NCBI GenBank assembly: GCA_910592205.1
Contig: CAJVPJ010000658.1
Location: 1-19,552, forward strand
Origin: Paraglomus occultum
Lineage: Eukaryota > Glomeromycota > Glomeromycetes > Paraglomerales > Paraglomeraceae
Length of the DNA stretch: 19,552 nt
Direction of reading: 5' to 3'
How positions within the stretch are numbered: the first letter of the stretch is position 1; each line of letters begins with the position of its first letter. A program made the position numbers and the translations under genes. This document shows positions 18,687 to 19,552 of this stretch, piece by piece. The notes below the pieces were generated by a model that had not been told where the DNA came from, made no database searches, and saw nothing but the letters and a program-made list of their open reading frames with translations.

Positions 18687-19552
18687 ATGAGCCGAGAGAA
18701 CCAACGATACTTTATTTTCGCTTCTTGGAAAAATGGTAGAAATGCAACTCAAATCCACGAAGAGTTGGTGAACGTAGAAGGGGAACAAGCACTATCTATC
18801 AGCACAGTTGGACGCTGGATTGCTACATTCAAAGACGGGGAAGAAGAAATTAAAGACAAGGCTCGTTCTAGGCGTCCTCGCGAAGCAGTGACGTCAGAAA
18901 AAATTGCCAAGGTCGAAGATCTTGTTAGCAATGACCCACACGTTTCTATTAAAGAATTAGCTAACGAAGTCGGTATTTCTGGTGAAAGAATTTCCGACAT
19001 TTTGCATAACGAGCTGAACCCCCACAAACTCTGTGCAAAATGGGTTCCTCATAGGCTTTCAGAGGAAAACAACAGAAACGTGTTGAAATTTCCAAGCAAC
19101 TATTAAAAATTTTAGACCGAGGGTATAGAAACATTATTACTGGTGATGAAACGTGGATATATTTCTTTACTATTTCAAATAAGGAAGCGAACAAGTCAGG
19201 GAGAGAACAGGCCGCAATTAGTGAGGACAGCCCAAAATTCGAAGAAAAGAATGTTTTGTATATTTTTTTCTGTAGACGGAGTTATCGCACGATTTGTGGT
19301 CCCAAAAGGACAAACAGTTAACGCTAACCTTTATGCCAACGAGATACTGCCAGAAGTTTTTTCGAACTTTTATGGAAAAAAGGGGTAGAACAACTGTTCG
19401 TGACGTCATGCTTCATCACGACAACGCCGCACCACATAAGGCAAGAATCGTAACGAAATATCTTCATAACTTCTTCCCCACCCACCATACAGTCCAGACC
19501 TTGCTCCTTGTGATTTTTTCTTATTCCCTCGAATCAAAAAAGAACTGAAGGG
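18687..19552 (+). pseudogene. mariner transposase, frameshifted, cut by window end
   Basis: The ATG at 18687 opens MSRENQRYFIFASWKNGRNA, a mariner-type N terminus. It is followed by a first helix-turn-helix (HEELVNVEGEQALSISTVGR), KARSRRPREA, and a second helix-turn-helix (VSIKELANEVGISGERISDI) leading to KWVPHRLSEEN. The catalytic domain is present but crosses frames: IITGDETWIYFF (first Asp) after a shift near 19075; KKRMFCIFFSVDGVI and VPKGQTVNANLYANE after another near 19170-19230; DVMLHHDNAAPHKA (second Asp) after one near 19380-19390; and PYSPDLAPCDFFLFP (third Asp) after one near 19475. The second-to-third Asp spacing is about 29 residues against 34 in typical mariners, so a small deletion is likely. 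The copy is dead. It transposes DNA by cut-and-paste at TA sites in intact relatives. The 3' end and right terminal repeat lie beyond the window. Confidence 0.9.

Overview
This is a piece of an AT-rich eukaryotic nuclear genome, most likely fungal. The introns are short (66 to 142 nt), mostly GT-AG with CTAAC-like branch sites near the acceptor. A mitochondrial-type tRNA thiolase, a small cysteine-rich secreted protein and a truncated protein kinase with the opening 'TEEDL...LGHGGYGVVYKA' sit among decayed Helitron and mariner copies. That mix, and above all the kinase type, is what I would expect from an arbuscular-mycorrhizal or related Mucoromycota fungus. The phylum-level guess is inference; the sequence carries no rRNA or other marker.

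Layout. 1-2660: gene-poor, with a decayed Helitron replication/helicase N-terminal fragment on the minus strand (1163-1795), a possible terminal exon (899-1058) and a short unidentified coding relic (2225-2410). 2675-3238 (minus): a two-exon gene for a secreted 10-cysteine protein. 3239-5309: no gene seen; contains a 17-nt G tract. 5310-6015 (plus): an unidentified gene relic readable only by changing frame. 7160-7717: one 226-bp inverted-repeat transposon (MITE-like) with a perfect 8-bp target duplication and a second damaged copy, flanking a possible signal-peptide exon. 8139-10789 (plus): a complete gene for mitochondrial tRNA-specific 2-thiouridylase (MnmA/SLM3/TRMU family), which I could assemble into 14 exons giving 413 codons in frame. 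11199-13952 (minus): a complete five-exon gene for a seven-transmembrane protein with a long low-complexity tail (781 codons). 13953-17944: about 4 kb without a recognisable gene, holding a compound CA microsatellite, a poly(A)-flanked ORF and a perfect hairpin. 17945-18250 (plus): the N-terminal half-lobe of a protein kinase. 18687-19552 (plus): a mariner transposase broken by several frameshifts and cut by the window edge.

The two intact multi-exon genes are convergent, with 409 bp between their stop codons; nothing suggests a shared pathway. One acts in mitochondrial tRNA wobble-uridine modification, the other is a membrane protein that may be a receptor. The rest is dominated by mobile-element remains. 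I found no clear new multi-gene system. The points most worth a second look are the inverted-repeat element with its exact target duplication, the use of GC-AG introns in the thiolase gene, and the 7TM protein of unidentified family.
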